Assembly (NCBI GenBank): GCA_938003835.1
Contig: CALKXJ010000012.1
Coordinates: 124,001-188,000, forward strand
Length of the DNA: 64,000 nucleotides
DNA from: an uncultured Bryobacteraceae bacterium
GTDB lineage: Bacteria > Acidobacteriota > Terriglobia > Bryobacterales > Bryobacteraceae
Direction: 5' to 3'
Shown piece after piece: positions 1-8,390 of this stretch (within the stretch, counting starts at the first letter, position 1; every line of letters begins with the position of its first letter). The notes below the pieces were generated by a model. That model was not told the origin of the DNA and ran no database searches. It worked only from the letters and a program-made list of their open reading frames with translations. The position numbers were made by a program, and so were the translations under genes.

Positions 1-1
1 A

Positions 2-517
2 GTGGCGGAGAAGGCGCCGGAGCCCGCTGCTCCGCAGGTGACCCTGGAGCAGCGTCCGGCGGCAATTTCGCCGGCGCCGCCGGCCGGCGCAACTCCCGGC
101 GGCGCGGCAATGCCCGCGCTGAAACCCGCCACCGCTCCGAACACAGGCCGCCTGATCTGGACGGGCGCGCTGGGTCCGGGACGGGTTCTGACGATCAGCG
201 GTCGCCAGGCCTCGCTCGGCAGCTTCACGGGCCAGCTTCCCGGCGTCCCCGTCCGAATTCAGGTTTTTCCGGCAGAGCTATCGAGCGCCGGGCTCATCAT
301 CTACACCTCGAATCCCAAACACGCCGGCGCAGGTCTTGCCGAGCCGCCCGGTCCGGCAAACGCCTGGACGCGGACCTTGTACCGCTACGCGCCGGAGCGC
401 GCCGACAGCCTCCAGGTGCTGCAAGCGCCGGCCGCCTCGAACGGGTGGCTGGCGGTCACGCTCCGCGCCAACGCGAATACGACCGCTATCGTTGTCGACT
501 GGGAAACTCTGCGCTAG
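2..517 (+). CDS. hypothetical protein, 3' part of a gene entering from the left edge
   Basis: An open frame runs from the first bases of the window to a TAG stop, so the gene probably begins upstream; the GTG at position 2 need not be the start. The visible 171 residues begin with a Pro/Ala-rich linker (about residues 5-50). A compact domain follows, rich in Gly, Leu and beta-branched residues and starting near GRLIWTGALGPGR. No catalytic motif or family is recognised. A low-complexity linker before a C-terminal beta-rich domain would suit a secreted or membrane-anchored protein or the tail of a signalling protein, but this is a guess. The next gene has its own putative promoter. Confidence 0.6.
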   Translation: MAEKAPEPAAPQVTLEQRPAAISPAPPAGATPGGAAMPALKPATAPNTGRLIWTGALGPGRVLTISGRQASLGSFTGQLPGVPVRIQVFPAELSSAGLIIYTSNPKHAGAGLAEPPGPANAWTRTLYRYAPERADSLQVLQAPAASNGWLAVTLRANANTTAIVVDWETLR

Positions 518-538
518 AACCGGTCCTTCGTGGCCGCA

Positions 539-566
539 CCTGACTTTCCGGCCCGTCTGTTATAGT
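539..566 (+). promoter_or_regulatory. putative promoter of mqnD
   Basis: A -10-like hexamer TATAGT (561-566) lies 14 nt before the mqnD ATG. A weak -35-like CCTGAC (539-544) sits 16 nt upstream of it. Assigned by eye from the sigma-70 consensus. Confidence 0.4.
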
Positions 567-580
567 GAAATACTCCTGTT

Positions 581-1426
581 ATGGCATCGGAAAAGCTGCG
601 GCAGATTGTTTGCGCGCACAGCCCGGATTCCGATGACGCTTTCATGTTTTATGCGCTCGCCACGCGGAAGATCCGGTCGAATTTGGTGCAGTTCCATCAT
701 GTCCTCGAGGACATCGAATCGCTGAACCGCAAGGCGCTCGAGGGCGCCTACGAGCTGACCGCGATCTCCTTCCACGCCTACCCCTACGTCTCGGAGCACT
801 ATGTGCTGCTGGCCAGCGGCTCGAGCGTCGGCGACGGCTACGGTCCGGTGGTGATCGCCGCCTCGCCGATGGAGCCGGGCGAACTCAAGGGCAAACGGAT
901 CGGGGTGCCCGGCAGGATGACCACGGCCTATCTGGCGCTGCGGCTCCGCGAGCCGGACTTCGAGGCGGTGGTGTTGCCCTTCGACCGGATACCGGATCTG
1001 GTGCGGGAACGTGTCGTCGACGCCGGTTTGGTGATTCACGAGGCGCAGTTGACCTACGCCAAAGGCGGATTCCACCATGTCCTGGATCTCGGCCGCTGGT
1101 GGAAAGATAAATACGGCCTGCCGCTGCCGCTGGGGGCCAACGGGCTGCGGAGGTCCTTGCCGGCCGAGGTGCAGCAGGAGTGCGCGCGTCTGATGCGGGC
1201 GAGCATCCTCTACGCCTTCGAGCACCAGGAGGAGGCGCTCAATTACGCGATGCAGTTCGCCCGCGACATGGAGCCCGCCCTGGCCGAGAAGTTCGTGGGC
1301 ATGTACGTGAATCACTACACGCTCGATTGCGGCGAGCTGGTGCCGGCCGCCGCGCAGAAGCTGCTCGACTTGGGCTACGAAGCCGGCCTCATCCCCAGGC
1401 GCGTCTCGATCGAGTTCCTGCGCTAG
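581..1426 (+). CDS. mqnD: 1,4-dihydroxy-6-naphthoate synthase MqnD (futalosine menaquinone pathway)
   Basis: The 281-residue product matches the MqnD family, which converts cyclic dehypoxanthine futalosine to 1,4-dihydroxy-6-naphthoate in the alternative menaquinone pathway. Visible hallmarks are the N-terminal HSPDSDDAFMF segment (residues 13-23), the substrate-loop GRMTTAYLAL (111-120), GLVIHEAQLTY (149-159) with a His at 153 that corresponds to the conserved family histidine, and LPLGAN (182-187). Length is normal for the family. The related MqnA lacks the SPDSDD signature, so MqnD is preferred. No other mqn gene is nearby, so the pathway is dispersed. The product is expected to be cytoplasmic, and its presence implies that menaquinone is the respiratory quinone. 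Confidence 0.9.
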   Translation: MASEKLRQIVCAHSPDSDDAFMFYALATRKIRSNLVQFHHVLEDIESLNRKALEGAYELTAISFHAYPYVSEHYVLLASGSSVGDGYGPVVIAASPMEPGELKGKRIGVPGRMTTAYLALRLREPDFEAVVLPFDRIPDLVRERVVDAGLVIHEAQLTYAKGGFHHVLDLGRWWKDKYGLPLPLGANGLRRSLPAEVQQECARLMRASILYAFEHQEEALNYAMQFARDMEPALAEKFVGMYVNHYTLDCGELVPAAAQKLLDLGYEAGLIPRRVSIEFLR

Positions 1427-1484
1427 AACGGCGAGCGGGCCGGCTGCGAAGTGGCGCTTCCGGCCGCGTGGGCATAATGGAGGT

Positions 1485-2771
1485 ATGCGAGTCCGGCTCT
1501 TGTTCCTCCTTGTCATCGCCTCCGCTGCTCTGTTTGGCCAGGATCCCTCGAGCGAGGATGCGCGGGAACGCGCCCGCGCCGCAAAGGCGCTGGCCGACCG
1601 GGGGCCCTCGGCGCTCCCCGAGTTGCGAAAACTGCTCCAGGACCCGGTCTACGACGTGCGGCTCGAGGCGGTGAAGTCCATCGTCCAGATCGGCACCCGG
1701 GACAGCCTGGATGCGTTGATCGAGGCCACGCGGGACCCCGATCCCGAAATTCAGATCCGCGCCACGGACGGCCTGGTCGATTTCTATCTGCCGGGCTACG
1801 TCCGCACGGGATTGACGGCGACCTTGCGCAAGGTGGGAAAAACCATCAAGGGCCGGTTCACCGATGTAAACGATCAGGTCATTCCGCTGCACATCGAGGT
1901 GCGGCCCGACGTCATCGAGGCGCTGGGGAAACTGGCCAGCGGCGGCTCGACCATGGACGTGCGCGCCAACGCCGCCCGGGCGGTGGGCGTGTTGCGCGGC
2001 CGCGCGGCGGTTCCGTACCTGCTCGAGGCCGTCCGGTCGAAGAACTCACAGGTCATCTACGAATCCCTGATCGCGCTCCAGAAGATCCAGGATCCGAGCG
2101 CCGCGCCGGGGATCTCCTTCCTGCTGCGCGACCTCGACGACCGGGTGCAGATCGCGGCCATCGAGACGACGGGATTGCTCGGCAACAAGCAGGCACTCCC
2201 GCAGCTTTATGACGTCCTCAAGACGGCGCGCAACGCGCGCGTTCGCCGGGCGGCGCTGACGGCCATCGCGATGCTGCCGGACGAGGCCAGCCGGCCTTTC
2301 TATAACCAGTACATCAACGACAAGGATGAGCTGATGCGGGCGGCGGCGGCCGAGGGCTTCGGGCGGCTGCGGAACCCGGCCGATGTGGAGATGCTCGAGC
2401 GCGCCTTCGAGGCCGAAAAGAGGATGAACCCCCGGCTGTCGATGGCCTTCGCGCTGGTGCTGCTGGGCAAGACCGAGCTGAGCGAGTTCAGCCCGCTCCG
2501 CTATCTGGTCAACGCGCTCAATTCGGCCTCCTACCATGGCGTGGCGACGCCGTTCCTGGTGGAGGCGGCGCGCGATACGGCGGTGCGGCGCCAGCTCGAG
2601 GTGGCGCTCAAGGGCGGGAGCAAGCTCGAAAAGATTCGCCTGGCGGGGGTGCTGGCGCGCAGCGGCGATGCCCAGAGCATTGCTCATCTAGAGGAACTCA
2701 CCAGGGATCCGGACGCCGAGGTCGGCACCGAAGCCGCCGCCGCGCTGCGCGTGCTGCGGCAGCGGCTGTAA
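1485..2771 (+). CDS. secreted HEAT-repeat protein
   Basis: A 428-residue protein with a Sec signal peptide (residues 1-19, cleavage after a small-residue stretch ending in FGQ). The rest is a solenoid of HEAT/PBS-lyase-like repeats; units such as PELRKLLQDPVYDVRLEAV, DALIEATRDPDPEIQIRA and YDVLKTARNARVRRAALTA recur about every 30-35 residues, and the last repeat ends at the C-terminus. Such solenoids are protein-interaction scaffolds; no enzymatic motif is present. The ATG is preceded by GGAGG with close spacing and by a -10-like CATAAT. It is convergent with the ThuA-like gene, leaving only 10 nt between the stops. The partner is unknown. Confidence 0.8.
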   Translation: MRVRLLFLLVIASAALFGQDPSSEDARERARAAKALADRGPSALPELRKLLQDPVYDVRLEAVKSIVQIGTRDSLDALIEATRDPDPEIQIRATDGLVDFYLPGYVRTGLTATLRKVGKTIKGRFTDVNDQVIPLHIEVRPDVIEALGKLASGGSTMDVRANAARAVGVLRGRAAVPYLLEAVRSKNSQVIYESLIALQKIQDPSAAPGISFLLRDLDDRVQIAAIETTGLLGNKQALPQLYDVLKTARNARVRRAALTAIAMLPDEASRPFYNQYINDKDELMRAAAAEGFGRLRNPADVEMLERAFEAEKRMNPRLSMAFALVLLGKTELSEFSPLRYLVNALNSASYHGVATPFLVEAARDTAVRRQLEVALKGGSKLEKIRLAGVLARSGDAQSIAHLEELTRDPDAEVGTEAAAALRVLRQRL

Positions 2772-2781
2772 CCGGCGGCGC

Positions 2782-3591
2782 TCAGCGCGCCAGCTCCGGC
2801 GGAACCGGAAGCGTCACCTCTCCCGTAGCGGCCCATTCGGCGCCCCGGGCGAAGGTCACCTGAAAGCCCGGATTCTCCAAGTTCGCGGGGGCGTGTCCAA
2901 GAGCCGTGGCGAAGACGCGGCCCTGGCCGTAGCGCACCGTCCAGAGCATCGGCTGGTGTAGGCCGGGACCGGGTGTGGGCTGCCGGGGGTTCTTGTACAG
3001 GGAGTGGTCGTCCCAGGCCGTCGCCAGCACGTGGTAGCTGCCGGCGGGCTGCCATTTCAAATTGGCGTAGAGCTCGTCGTTTTTGACGGCGAAGGAGCTT
3101 TTCAGCCCGCGGGTGATCGGATGATCCGGATCCCTGATCTCGACGGTGAAATCGTGCGGCGGCGAATGGTGACCCTGGTTGGGCCGCCAGTTGCCGCCGG
3201 AGAGCTTCTCATATTCTTCCCAGCCGTCGAAAGCGGCCACCGAGAAGTGGTACATCACCAGGCCCTTGCCGCGGCGCAGCCAGCTCAGCAAGGCAGCCTC
3301 GGCCCGGGCGCCCCACCAAAGATCGGGCCGGCGCCGCTCGAAGTAGTTGAGCACCACCAAGTCGTACGGGGCCAGCGTCTCGTCGCCGGCGCCGCGAAAC
3401 TCCTCGGTGACGCGGACTTCGAAGCGCCCAGTGTCTTCGAGGATCTTGCGCAGCAACGGCGTCGTGCCACGCCAGTCGTGGCCGTTCTGCCCGGTGATGA
3501 TGAGCGTCTGGATCTTCTGCGGCGCGGGCGCCTGGGCCGCCGCCGGTAGGATGCCAAGGACTGAGACCAAGAGCGCGAGATGCCTTTTCAC
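2782..3591 (-). CDS. secreted ThuA-like domain protein
   Basis: A 269-residue protein with a signal peptide ending near AAAQA (residues 16-20). A ThuA/glutamine-amidotransferase-like fold follows: the strand QTLIITGQNGHDWRGTTPLLRKIL, the DLVVLNYFER segment, GKGLVMYHFSVAAF, and the C-terminal YGQGRVFATALGHAP typical of ThuA-like proteins. ThuA-like proteins occur in sugar-utilisation loci and are often exported in acidobacteria and planctomycetes; their biochemical role is poorly defined. A class I amidotransferase Cys nucleophile is not evident, so amidotransferase activity is unlikely. It lies downstream of, and may be co-transcribed with, the SDR gene on the same strand (about 50 nt gap). 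Confidence 0.8.
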   Translation of the reverse strand: MKRHLALLVSVLGILPAAAQAPAPQKIQTLIITGQNGHDWRGTTPLLRKILEDTGRFEVRVTEEFRGAGDETLAPYDLVVLNYFERRRPDLWWGARAEAALLSWLRRGKGLVMYHFSVAAFDGWEEYEKLSGGNWRPNQGHHSPPHDFTVEIRDPDHPITRGLKSSFAVKNDELYANLKWQPAGSYHVLATAWDDHSLYKNPRQPTPGPGLHQPMLWTVRYGQGRVFATALGHAPANLENPGFQVTFARGAEWAATGEVTLPVPPELAR

Positions 3592-3639
3592 GTGCCGACC
3601 TCCTTGAATCTCCCGATTTTCGCACGTCCCGGGGCGCCG

Positions 3640-4413
3640 CTAGTAGCACTTGGCGGTCAAACCGCCGTCGATGACCAGCGCGGTTCCGGTGATGAACGAG
3701 GAAGCGTCGCTCGCCAGATAGAGCGCCGCCTCGGCGATCTCGCGCGGCTCGGCGATGCGCCGCAGCGCGTACTTCGAGGAGATTTCCCGCCGCAGCGCCT
3801 CCGGGTTCGGATCCTTGTTGAAATAGTCGCGGACCATGGGCGTGTCCACGTCCCCTGGGCAGACGGCATTGACGCGGATTCCCAGGGGGCCGTAGGCGAG
3901 CGCGGCCGCCCTGGTCAGGGCGAGCACACCCCCTTTGGCGGCGCAGTAGGCCGCCAGGTCCGGGTCGCCCACCAGAGCCAGCACCGAGGCGATGTTGACA
4001 ATCGAGCCGCCGCCGGTGCGCAGCATTTCGGGAATGGCATATTTCGAACAGAGAAAGACGCCCTTGAGGTTGACGCTCTGGATGCGGTCCCAGTCCTCTT
4101 CGCTCGTCTCGGCCAGCCGGCCGAGGATCTGGATCGCGGCGTTGTTGACCAGGATATCCAGGCGCCCGAACTCGGCCACGCTCCGGCGCACCATTGCCTC
4201 GACCTCCGGCGCGCGGGAGACGTCCGTCGGGATGAACAGGGCGCGGCCGCCGCGGGCGCGGATGTCAGCCTCCACGCGCGCGCCGGCGGCGTGGTTGCAC
4301 TCCGCGATGACGACGGCGGCGTTCTCCTCGGCGAACCGGCGGGCGATCGCTTCGCCTATGCCGGAGCCCGCCCCGGTGACGATGGCGACATTTCCGTCAA
4401 TTCTGGCGGCCAT
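3640..4413 (-). CDS. short-chain dehydrogenase/reductase (SDR)
   Basis: A 257-residue classical SDR. The NAD(P)-binding motif TGAGSGIG is at residues 13-20 and the NNAA motif near 90-93. The catalytic Ser-Tyr-Lys triad is S143, Y156 and K160 (NIAS and YCAAK). The C-terminal FITGTALVIDGGL motif is intact. The start at 4413 is chosen because GGAGG lies just upstream and MAARIDGNVAIVTGAG is the expected SDR N-terminus; longer in-frame extensions lack family similarity. The substrate cannot be deduced; similarity is to the broad FabG/glucose-dehydrogenase-like group. It precedes the ThuA-like gene on the same strand. Confidence 0.88.
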   Translation of the reverse strand: MAARIDGNVAIVTGAGSGIGEAIARRFAEENAAVVIAECNHAAGARVEADIRARGGRALFIPTDVSRAPEVEAMVRRSVAEFGRLDILVNNAAIQILGRLAETSEEDWDRIQSVNLKGVFLCSKYAIPEMLRTGGGSIVNIASVLALVGDPDLAAYCAAKGGVLALTRAAALAYGPLGIRVNAVCPGDVDTPMVRDYFNKDPNPEALRREISSKYALRRIAEPREIAEAALYLASDASSFITGTALVIDGGLTAKCY

Positions 4414-4565
4414 ATCGAACCTCCACCAAATTCTACTGAAGCGCGCCGCCTGCGGCCGGCCGACTGGCAATTTCGCCCGCCTCTTTGTAACCTGTTGGAA
4501 GAACGGCACGCCATTCCAGTTGAAGCCGTTTGAGGTTGCTGAATGGTGCCGGACGTGAAACCTCC

Positions 4566-5153
4566 GTGCGGATCGATCCGGAGACTATCGAACAGGCCCG
4601 CAACGGCGACGACGCTGCCTTCAGCGCCATCGTCCAAGCTTACCGGAAACGGATTCTCGGCGCGATCGCAAGGATCATCGGACGGCCTGAGGATGTCGAG
4701 GACGTGGCTCAGGAGGTTTTTGTCCGGCTATACTTCTCGCTGGACCAGCTCCGGACGCCGGAGGTGTTCGAGCCGTGGCTGTACCGGCTCACGGTGAATG
4801 CGGCCTATGATTACCTGCGGAAGCAGCGCCGCCGGGGGGAGTCCCGGATGGCGGACCTCTCGGAGCAGCAGATCGTCGTGGCGGACGCAGCCGCCGGCAG
4901 TCGGGCCGAACAGGAGGAAAAGCGCCGGATTCAGTACCGGGAAATGGTCCAGGCGCTGTTGGGAGAGGTCTCGGAGCAGGATCGGATTCTGCTGATCCTC
5001 AAGGAAGTAGAAGGGCTGTCGTTGAAGGAGCTCGAACAGATCTATAAGGTCAACGAGAACGCCCTCAAGGTGAGGCTGTTTCGGGCCCGGCAGCGGGTGC
5101 TCCGCGCCTTCGAAAAATCCAAGGCGGCGCGCACCGCGGGAACGGCGGCGTGA
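4566..5153 (+). CDS. RNA polymerase ECF-type sigma factor
   Basis: About 195 residues with the two domains of an extracytoplasmic-function sigma-70 factor. Region 2 includes EDVEDVAQEVFVRLYFSLD and EPWLYRLTVNAAYDYLRKQ. Region 4 includes LLGEVSEQDRILLILKEVEGLSLKELEQIY, ending with KVRLFRARQRVLRAF, the DNA-recognition helix. The start is uncertain: GTG at 4566 gives a typical short N-terminus (RIDPETIEQARNGDDAAF), while TTG at 4530 would add 12 residues; neither has a strong Shine-Dalgarno. It is followed by a small single-pass membrane protein and a Spy/CpxP-like protein, suggesting an envelope-stress regulon. Confidence 0.88.
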   Translation: MRIDPETIEQARNGDDAAFSAIVQAYRKRILGAIARIIGRPEDVEDVAQEVFVRLYFSLDQLRTPEVFEPWLYRLTVNAAYDYLRKQRRRGESRMADLSEQQIVVADAAAGSRAEQEEKRRIQYREMVQALLGEVSEQDRILLILKEVEGLSLKELEQIYKVNENALKVRLFRARQRVLRAFEKSKAARTAGTAA

Positions 5154-5191
5154 TAGGGTAGCAAGTAAGGGGATCGTTTTGAGGTGCGGCG

Positions 5192-5524
5192 ATGAGCGAA
5201 GAGGAGAGGCTGGCGGAGCTGTTTCGGAGCTACCGGGAGGCCTGCCCGGACCCGGAGCCTGGCGCCGCCTTTATGCCAGGCCTGTGGGCGAAGATTGAGG
5301 GGCGGCGCCGCTCGCTTCTCACCCTCCGGCGCTGGACCGGGGCCTTTGTAGCAGCGGCGATGGCGTTGTCTCTGTTGACGATAGTTCAGACGTTGCGGCA
5401 GGCGGACCCCGGCTTGCATCCGTTCAGCTACGTGGAGACCTTGGGGACTGACGAGCCGTTCGAGACCTTCGCCTACGGGGATGTCGCGTACCTGGAGGTC
5501 CCTGAGAGTCCGGGGTTGCGATGA
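5192..5524 (+). CDS. small single-pass membrane protein, candidate anti-sigma partner
   Basis: A 110-residue protein with an N-terminal cytoplasmic segment (residues 1-45, beginning MSEEERLAELFRSYREACPD), one transmembrane helix (about 49-67) and a short outer segment. Size, topology and position directly after the ECF sigma gene fit an anti-sigma factor. It lacks the HxxxCxxC zinc-binding anti-sigma motif; the only Cys is in ACPDPEP. The function is therefore inferred from context. Its TGA overlaps the next ATG (ATGA), so translation is probably coupled to the Spy-like gene. Confidence 0.7.
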   Translation: MSEEERLAELFRSYREACPDPEPGAAFMPGLWAKIEGRRRSLLTLRRWTGAFVAAAMALSLLTIVQTLRQADPGLHPFSYVETLGTDEPFETFAYGDVAYLEVPESPGLR

Positions 5525-5937
5525 AACGCTCGGCACTCATCGTTGCGCTCGCGCTCGTCTTCCTGAGCGGTGTGGCCGTAGGGGCCATCGGTTATCGCCT
5601 GCTGGTGGCCAAGCCGGCGGCTGCCGTCGAACGCCGACTGACACCGGAGGAGCACCGCCAGCGGTACGTCGAGATGATGAAGACGCGCCTGAAGCTCAGC
5701 GAAGAGCAACTGGCGCAGCTCAACGAAATCCTGGACGAGACGCGCCGGCGCTACGAGGAGTACGAGAAAAAATCCAGCGCCGAGAAGCAGGCGATCCGGC
5801 AGCAGCACGCCGACCGCATCAACGCGATGCTCACCGAAGAGCAGCGAATCGAGTACGCCAAGATCCGCAAGGAGCGCGAGGAGCGGCGCAAGCAGATGGA
5901 AAAGGAAGGGCGGCTGCCCCTGCCACCCGGCCGCTGA
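5521..5937 (+). CDS. Spy/CpxP-like periplasmic protein
   Basis: A 138-residue protein with an uncleaved or long signal segment (residues 5-25). A very charged, all-helical domain follows, containing LTPEEHRQRYVEMMKTRL and MLTEEQRIEYAKIRKE, the paired LT-x-EQ elements seen in Spy/CpxP/zinc-resistance-type periplasmic chaperones. The helix from about 50 to 125 is likely coiled-coil. Family members sense or buffer envelope stress or metal stress. It overlaps the preceding putative anti-sigma gene by 4 nt and ends 2 nt before the next gene, so all four are likely one operon. Confidence 0.72.
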   Translation: MKRSALIVALALVFLSGVAVGAIGYRLLVAKPAAAVERRLTPEEHRQRYVEMMKTRLKLSEEQLAQLNEILDETRRRYEEYEKKSSAEKQAIRQQHADRINAMLTEEQRIEYAKIRKEREERRKQMEKEGRLPLPPGR

Positions 5938-5939
5938 CC

Positions 5940-6968
5940 GTGGGTTTTCCCGCCGGCAAACTTCCCGCCGCAGAACTCAAACGTTTTCTGGCAATCCTCG
6001 AGCCGCGCGATCCCGCCGTTCTGGTCGGCGGCGCGGTGGGGGAAGACGCCGCCGTCCTCGATCTCGGCGCCGAAGACCTGCTGGTCGCCAAGACCGATCC
6101 CATCACGTTTGCCACCGAGGACGCCGGCCGCTATCTGGTGGCGGTGAATTCCAACGATCTGGCGACGACGGGCGCCGAACCCCGCTGGCTGCTGGTAACC
6201 GCTTTGCTCCCCGAGGGCGCCTCGGCGGAGCTGGTGGCCGGCGTTTTCGAGAGCCTCCGGGTTGCCTGCGATGAGGCCGGCATCTCGCTGGTGGGCGGCC
6301 ACACGGAGATGACGGTGCATCTGGACCGGCCGGTGCTGGTCGGCTGCCTTCTGGGAACGGTTCCGCGCCACCGGCTGCTGCGCACCTCGGGGGCGCGCCC
6401 CGGCGATGCGGTGCTGCTCGCCGGCGGGGTGGCGATCGAGGGCACGGCGATCCTGGCGCGCGAGCACGCGGCGCTGCTTCGCCAGCGGGGCGTGGATGAG
6501 GAAACCATCGCACGGGCGGCCGGCTGGCTGCGGCAGCCCGGCATCTCGGTGCTTCCGGCAGCGCGCCTGCTGCGCTCGCTCGCGGGAATCCATGCCATGC
6601 ACGACCCCACCGAAGGGGGCGTCGTGACGGCGCTCGAAGAGATCGCCGAGGCGGCCAACTGCGGTCTGCGCATCGATCTCGACGCCATCCCCGTGCTCGA
6701 GGAATGCCGTCAAATCGCGCAGGCGGTCGAGCTCGACCCGCTCGGTCTGTTGGCCTCCGGCGCCTTGCTGGCGACGCTGGCGCCCGAGGCGGTCGAAGAG
6801 GCGCTCCGGCGCCTGGCCGCAGCCGGCATACCGGCTGCTGTCATCGGCCAGGTGGTGCCGCCGGGCGAAGGCACCGCCCTGCCCCGCTTTGCCCGCGACG
6901 AGCTGGCCCGTTTCCTTTCCTCCTTGCCGGCCGAGGTTGCGAGCGGGAGCGCACAAACGATAGAGTAA
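5940..6968 (+). CDS. AIR synthase-related protein (PurM/HypE/ThiL-like fold)
   Basis: A 342-residue protein starting at GTG 5940, 2 nt after the preceding stop. It has the two-domain PurM-like architecture: an N-terminal ATP-binding half with VGEDAAVLDLG and LVAKTDPITFATEDAGRY, NDLATTGAEPRWLLVT and GISLVGGHTEMT, then a C-terminal half with MHDPTEGGVVTALEEIAEA. This order is shared by HypE, SelD and ThiL. The C-terminal Cys-containing tail that accepts the carbamoyl group in HypE is absent, and no Sec/Cys-rich SelD loop is present, so neither function is assigned. It is best described as an AIR-synthase family protein of unknown substrate; coupling to the sigma/Spy genes is probably transcriptional. 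Confidence 0.82.
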   Translation: MGFPAGKLPAAELKRFLAILEPRDPAVLVGGAVGEDAAVLDLGAEDLLVAKTDPITFATEDAGRYLVAVNSNDLATTGAEPRWLLVTALLPEGASAELVAGVFESLRVACDEAGISLVGGHTEMTVHLDRPVLVGCLLGTVPRHRLLRTSGARPGDAVLLAGGVAIEGTAILAREHAALLRQRGVDEETIARAAGWLRQPGISVLPAARLLRSLAGIHAMHDPTEGGVVTALEEIAEAANCGLRIDLDAIPVLEECRQIAQAVELDPLGLLASGALLATLAPEAVEEALRRLAAAGIPAAVIGQVVPPGEGTALPRFARDELARFLSSLPAEVASGSAQTIE

Positions 6969-6993
6969 GCCCTACCGGGAGGTGTTGATCGCC

Positions 6994-8229
6994 ATGATGG
7001 AAGAGCCGGCCACGCGCCGATCGATCTTGCAGCGAGCCTTTGCCGTTCTGGGCCTTGGCGCTTATCAGAAGGTGGAGGCCGCGGCAGCCCAAGTGAAGAA
7101 CCCGCCGATTTCCCCCAAAGACGGCCTGAAGATCACCAAGCTCGAAACCTTCCTCGTCAAGCCCCGCTGGCTGTTCCTGAAGGTTTACACCAACGCGGGG
7201 ATCGTGGGACTGGGCGAGCCAATCCTTGAAGGGCGAGCGTTAACGTGCCAAGCGGCGGTCAAAGAGATCGAGCCCTACCTGGTGGGCAAGGACCCCCGCC
7301 AGGTGGTCCACCACTGGCAGGCCATCTACCGGCACGCCTTCTACCGCGGCGGCCCGATCCTTACGAGCGCCCTCAGCGGGATCGATCAGGCGCTGTGGGA
7401 CATCAAGGGCAAGGCGCTCGGCGTACCGGTCTATGAGCTGCTTGGCGGGCCGACGCGCAACCGGGTGCGCGTCTACGCTCATGCTCGTACGCCGGATCAG
7501 ATTCAGCAGCGCCTCAAAGAGGGCTTCACCGCCTTCAAGACGGGCCCGGCCAAGCGCCGGCCCTCTCGTTACGTCGAGACCCCCGCCCAGGTGCAGTATG
7601 CGGCGGAACGCTTCGCCGAACTCCGGAAGCTGGTGGGCGATGACGTAGACATCGGCTGTGATTTTCACGGGGCGATCAGCCCGGCCACGGCCAAGTTGCT
7701 GATCAAGGCCCTGGAGCCCTATCACCCCATGTTCATCGAGGAGCCGATCAACGCCCAGAATCACGACGTGATGGCAGAGATCGCCCGGGGCACGCATCTG
7801 CCGATCGCCACTGGCGAGCGAGTCTTCACGAAGTGGGGGTTTCGCGAAGTTCTCGAAAAGAAAGCCGCGACGATTCTTCAGCCCGACCTTTGCCACGCCG
7901 GAGGCATCACCGAGTGCCGGCTGATTGCGGGCATGGCAGAGGCCTACTACGCCGCGATCGCGCCGCACAATCCGCTGGGGCCGATTTCGCTGGCGGCCGG
8001 CGTGCAACTGGCGGCCTCGATTCCGAACTTCCTCATCCAGGAGCAGGTCTCCCTCGGCGAGGGATATCTCAAGCAGCCCTTCCAGGTGCGCGACGGCTAC
8101 CTCGATCTGCCGACGGGCCCGGGGCTGGGCATCGAACTCGACGAAAATGCCCTGGCCGACAAGATCGGTCACGACTGGCGCAATCCGGAGACCTACGATC
8201 CTGACGACGGCAGCGTGGTGGATTGGTAG
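6994..8229 (+). CDS. mandelate racemase/enolase-family dehydratase, galactonate dehydratase-like, with a twin-arginine-like N-terminus
   Basis: A 411-residue enolase-superfamily protein closest to D-galactonate dehydratase (DgoD), which makes 2-keto-3-deoxygalactonate. Metal ligands are seen as D223 (GCDFH), E249 (FIEEP) and E275 (TGER). H225 and H325 (APHNPLGP) match the DgoD acid/base histidines. The N-terminus has TRRSIL followed by a hydrophobic AFAVLGLGAY segment and AAAAQ, resembling a Tat signal, which is unusual for this normally cytosolic enzyme. ATG 6994 is preferred over GTG 6982 because GGAGGT lies 10 nt upstream. It is convergent with the TPR gene; no other galactonate gene is adjacent. 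Confidence 0.82.
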   Translation: MMEEPATRRSILQRAFAVLGLGAYQKVEAAAAQVKNPPISPKDGLKITKLETFLVKPRWLFLKVYTNAGIVGLGEPILEGRALTCQAAVKEIEPYLVGKDPRQVVHHWQAIYRHAFYRGGPILTSALSGIDQALWDIKGKALGVPVYELLGGPTRNRVRVYAHARTPDQIQQRLKEGFTAFKTGPAKRRPSRYVETPAQVQYAAERFAELRKLVGDDVDIGCDFHGAISPATAKLLIKALEPYHPMFIEEPINAQNHDVMAEIARGTHLPIATGERVFTKWGFREVLEKKAATILQPDLCHAGGITECRLIAGMAEAYYAAIAPHNPLGPISLAAGVQLAASIPNFLIQEQVSLGEGYLKQPFQVRDGYLDLPTGPGLGIELDENALADKIGHDWRNPETYDPDDGSVVDW

Positions 8230-8390
8230 GCCGTTTTATTCGACGGCGGACCTCCGGAGGGTGCCCACGAAGCGGCAGCCGAGCCAGTTTTGAAGAGGAC
8301 CGCGACGTCGCGGGCACAGTACGGGCGACCCCTCGGCCTGCCTGGCGACGCCAGGATCTCTCCAGCCGAGTTTCGGGTGAAGCACCTCGC

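Noticed and set aside
560-1516. Long minus-strand open frame opposite mqnD
   Set aside because: GC-rich shadow of a clear gene; His/Arg/Gln-rich translation with no family.
5940-6968. Naming the AIR-synthase-like gene hypE or selD
   Set aside because: The C-terminal carbamoyl-accepting Cys of HypE and the Cys/Sec loop of SelD are absent.
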